This document shows, one piece after another, positions 22,583 through 23,944 of a stretch of 23,944 bases of DNA. The notes beneath the pieces are model-generated. The model did no database searches. It saw only the letters and a list, made by a program, of their open reading frames with translations, and was not told where the DNA came from. Position 1 is the stretch's first letter; the number at the start of each line of letters is the position of its first letter. Source of the stretch: Lachnospiraceae bacterium UBA7205 (GTDB lineage Bacteria; Bacillota; Clostridia; Lachnospirales; Lachnospiraceae); assembly GCA_002490665.1 (NCBI GenBank), contig DKUL01000043.1:1-23944 (forward strand). Direction: 5' to 3'. A program made the translations under genes and the position numbers.

Positions 22583-23050
22583 ATGGTGTGGCAGACAATA
22601 TTATTGTGGATAATGGGTATTAGCTCGGGAATTATGGTTTCGGCGGGGGTATTTACGGTATTGTTTGTCGTGGGACTGGTGCCGCGTTTTGCAGGCAGGA
22701 CGGACACGGCAAGGTGTGAACTTTTTTATGAGGAATGCCTGATTTTCGGTGCGCTGCTGGCAGACGTGCTGAGTGTATTTCCGATTGAGGGTTCCATAGG
22801 AGAATTTGTGACACAAGCGTCATTTTCAAGGCTCCTGCTGACGCTCCTCCTGGTGCTGATAGGCTTTTTTGCAGGAATTTTTGTGGGCTGCCTGTCCATT
22901 GCGCTTGCGGAAGTGCTTGACGGAATTCCGATTTTTGCAAGGCGTATCAGGCTGAAGATGGGCGTGAGCATTGCAGTGCTGGCGGTGGCGCTCGGAAAGA
23001 TAGCAGGCTCGTTTGTTTACTTTATCAATGGATTTTTTGAGGGTATTTAA
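22583..23050 (+). CDS. spoVAB: Stage V sporulation protein AB
   Basis: A 155-residue inner-membrane protein of the SpoVA dipicolinic-acid transport system, with about four hydrophobic helices. Recognisable parts are the N-terminal GISSGIMVSAGVFTVLFVVGL and the segment GCLSIALAEVLDGIPIFARR, which is highly conserved in SpoVAB. The ATG starts directly after the spoVAA stop without a gap, so translation is probably coupled. spoVAC begins 13 nt after its stop. Confidence 0.92.
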   Translation: MVWQTILLWIMGISSGIMVSAGVFTVLFVVGLVPRFAGRTDTARCELFYEECLIFGALLADVLSVFPIEGSIGEFVTQASFSRLLLTLLLVLIGFFAGIFVGCLSIALAEVLDGIPIFARRIRLKMGVSIAVLAVALGKIAGSFVYFINGFFEGI

Positions 23051-23063
23051 GGAGGATGGGACT

Positions 23064-23525
23064 ATGGCGTCAGAACAGAAAAAGGAAGATTATCAGGAGT
23101 ACGTGAGGCAGAACTCACCCAAGACCAATCTGCCGCTGCAGATGGGGAAGGCATTTGTCATGGGCGGCATTATATGCTGCCTGGGACAGTTCATTGTCAA
23201 TATGGCGATGAATCGTTTTGGCATAGAGAAGGAAACCGCGGCAGGATGGTGTTCCGTGATACTGATTTTGTTAAGCGCCCTGTTTACCGGTTTTAATTTG
23301 TATGGGAAGCTAGTAAAATGGGGCGGTGCCGGTGCGCTGGTGCCGATAACCGGATTTGCCAACTCGGTCGTTGCCTCGGCAATTGAGTACAAGACGGAGG
23401 GACAGGTATTTGGTATTGGATGTAAAATTTTTACAATTGCCGGACCGGTGATTTTGTATGGTATTTTTACAAGCTGGTGCCTTGGGGTTGTTTACTGGAT
23501 TGGGAAGCTTATGGGGCTGGTGTGA
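23064..23525 (+). CDS. spoVAC: Stage V sporulation protein AC
   Basis: A 153-residue membrane protein of the SpoVA complex; in Bacillus, SpoVAC behaves as a mechanosensitive channel that releases dipicolinic acid at germination. Features are a charged N-terminus ending in QEYVRQNSPKTN, then about four membrane helices. The conserved GAGALVPITGFANSVVASAIEYKTEG is present in shorter recognisable pieces (VPITGFANSV, EYKTEGQVFGIG). ATG at 23064 follows GGAGG at 23051-23055. The open frame extends back to 23013 but overlaps spoVAB without a ribosome site. A terminator lies 14 nt after its stop, and spoVAD does not follow inside the window. Confidence 0.95.
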   Translation: MASEQKKEDYQEYVRQNSPKTNLPLQMGKAFVMGGIICCLGQFIVNMAMNRFGIEKETAAGWCSVILILLSALFTGFNLYGKLVKWGGAGALVPITGFANSVVASAIEYKTEGQVFGIGCKIFTIAGPVILYGIFTSWCLGVVYWIGKLMGLV

Positions 23526-23539
23526 CTGGCTGCAATATG

Positions 23540-23576
23540 AAAGGACAATGATTTTGTGGAGGTCATTGCCCTTTTT
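23540..23576 (+). terminator. Terminator after spoVAC
   Basis: AAAGGACAATGA (23540-23551) pairs with TCATTGCCCTTT (23563-23574) with a single mismatch and is followed by TTGTTTTATTTTT. It ends the spoVA transcript after three genes. Confidence 0.8.
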
Positions 23577-23596
23577 GTTTTATTTTTGGGGTCAGA

Positions 23597-23627
23597 AATT
23601 TCGCAGAAGTGTCCATTCTGCGAAATT
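23597..23627. other. Putative tyrosine-recombinase core (att) site
   Basis: A perfect 12-bp inverted repeat, AATTTCGCAGAA and TTCTGCGAAATT, around the 7-nt spacer GTGTCCA. Two inverted arms of 11-13 bp flanking 6-8 bp is the usual layout of a tyrosine-recombinase core site. It lies 30 nt from the 3' end of a tyrosine recombinase gene. No T run follows on either side, which argues against a simple terminator. Confidence 0.5.
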
Positions 23628-23657
23628 CTCCTGTACTGTTGGAAAATGCTGCCTTTA

Positions 23658-23944
23658 TCAAAAAGTCTGACCATGAATCTGACCATAAAAGCAACGCAAG
23701 TGCTCCAACTGCAGCCTTTTGGCATCCATTGTCGGATGTACATAGCGGTTTAGCGTAATTCTGACATCAGAATGACCCAAAATCTCACTCAGGCTTTTTA
23801 CATCAATGCCGTTTTCAATACAGTTTGTGGCAAACGTATGGCGCAGGATGTGAAAATTCCGGTCAGTAATTTGTGCTTCTTTTAATATCCTCTTGAACTG
23901 ATACTGCATTGTCCTTGGCTCTAGTGTACTGACCGATTTATATT
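23658..23944 (-). CDS. Tyrosine recombinase/integrase (3' part, runs off window)
   Basis: C-terminal catalytic part of a phage- or conjugative-element-type integrase. The frame stays open to the last base of the window, so the start and N-terminal domains lie outside. An internal ATG at 23909 is not the true start. Visible catalytic residues are His and Arg of HILRHTFATNC, the second His of LGHSDVRITLNRY, and the nucleophile Tyr of NRYVHP. The first catalytic Arg and the Lys are off the window. The gene points toward spoVAC, placing the edge of a mobile element between 23577 and 23657. The tail GQIHGQTF comes from a short internal duplication (TCTGACCAT twice on the plus strand). Confidence 0.92.
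   Translation of the reverse strand, partial: YKSVSTLEPRTMQYQFKRILKEAQITDRNFHILRHTFATNCIENGIDVKSLSEILGHSDVRITLNRYVHPTMDAKRLQLEHLRCFYGQIHGQTF

Noticed and set aside
23342..23349. GCCGATAA inside spoVAC, and again at 15862-15869
   Set aside because: Neither has TAAA 15 nt upstream, and both lie within conserved coding sequence, so they are not sigma-28 promoters.

Overview
The window looks like chromosomal DNA from a spore-forming, probably motile Firmicute of the Lachnospiraceae type. The evidence is a complete spoIIA sporulation operon (spoIIAA-spoIIAB-sigF), the first three spoVA genes, a T-box leader on valS, strong GGAGG ribosome sites, Rho-independent terminators and an exact sigma-28 (flagellar sigma) promoter. 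I cannot name the species. No rRNA, tRNA or CRISPR array was seen.

Left part (1-5.9 kb): cell-surface and small metabolic genes. A GH13 alpha-amylase-type lipoprotein converges on a secreted Ig-like/InlB-repeat protein, and the two share a bidirectional terminator. A histidine-phosphatase gene and a 99-codon unknown gene follow. They converge on a membrane-anchored SH3 protein whose tail is made of acidic, tyrosine-rich 16-residue repeats.

Middle (5.9-13.5 kb): a promoter and T-box leader with a GUA (valine) specifier precede valS. Then come a FapA/DUF342 protein, folC, a 54-codon acidic gene and a zinc-ribbon/TPR/coiled-coil membrane protein. Terminators follow the FapA gene and the TPR gene.

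Sporulation and ion region (13.6-19.2 kb): spoIIAA, spoIIAB and sigF are packed together. Next is a coiled-coil protein gene with a perfect TAAA-N15-GCCGATAA promoter, which places it in the flagellar regulon. trkA and trkH follow and encode one potassium-uptake system.

Right part (19.2-23.9 kb): an Orn/Lys/Arg-decarboxylase-family gene and a PHP-domain gene form a leftward operon. Divergent from them lies a roughly 170-nt intergenic element made of consecutive hairpins, which runs almost into spoVAA. spoVAA-spoVAB-spoVAC end at a terminator. Beyond it lies a 12-bp/7-bp/12-bp inverted repeat shaped like a tyrosine-recombinase core site, then the 3' part of a tyrosine recombinase gene that leaves the window. 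A mobile element therefore appears to begin where spoVAD would often be found.

The least explained signals are the hairpin element before spoVAA, the putative att core, the sigma-28-driven unknown gene and the tyrosine-rich repeat tail.
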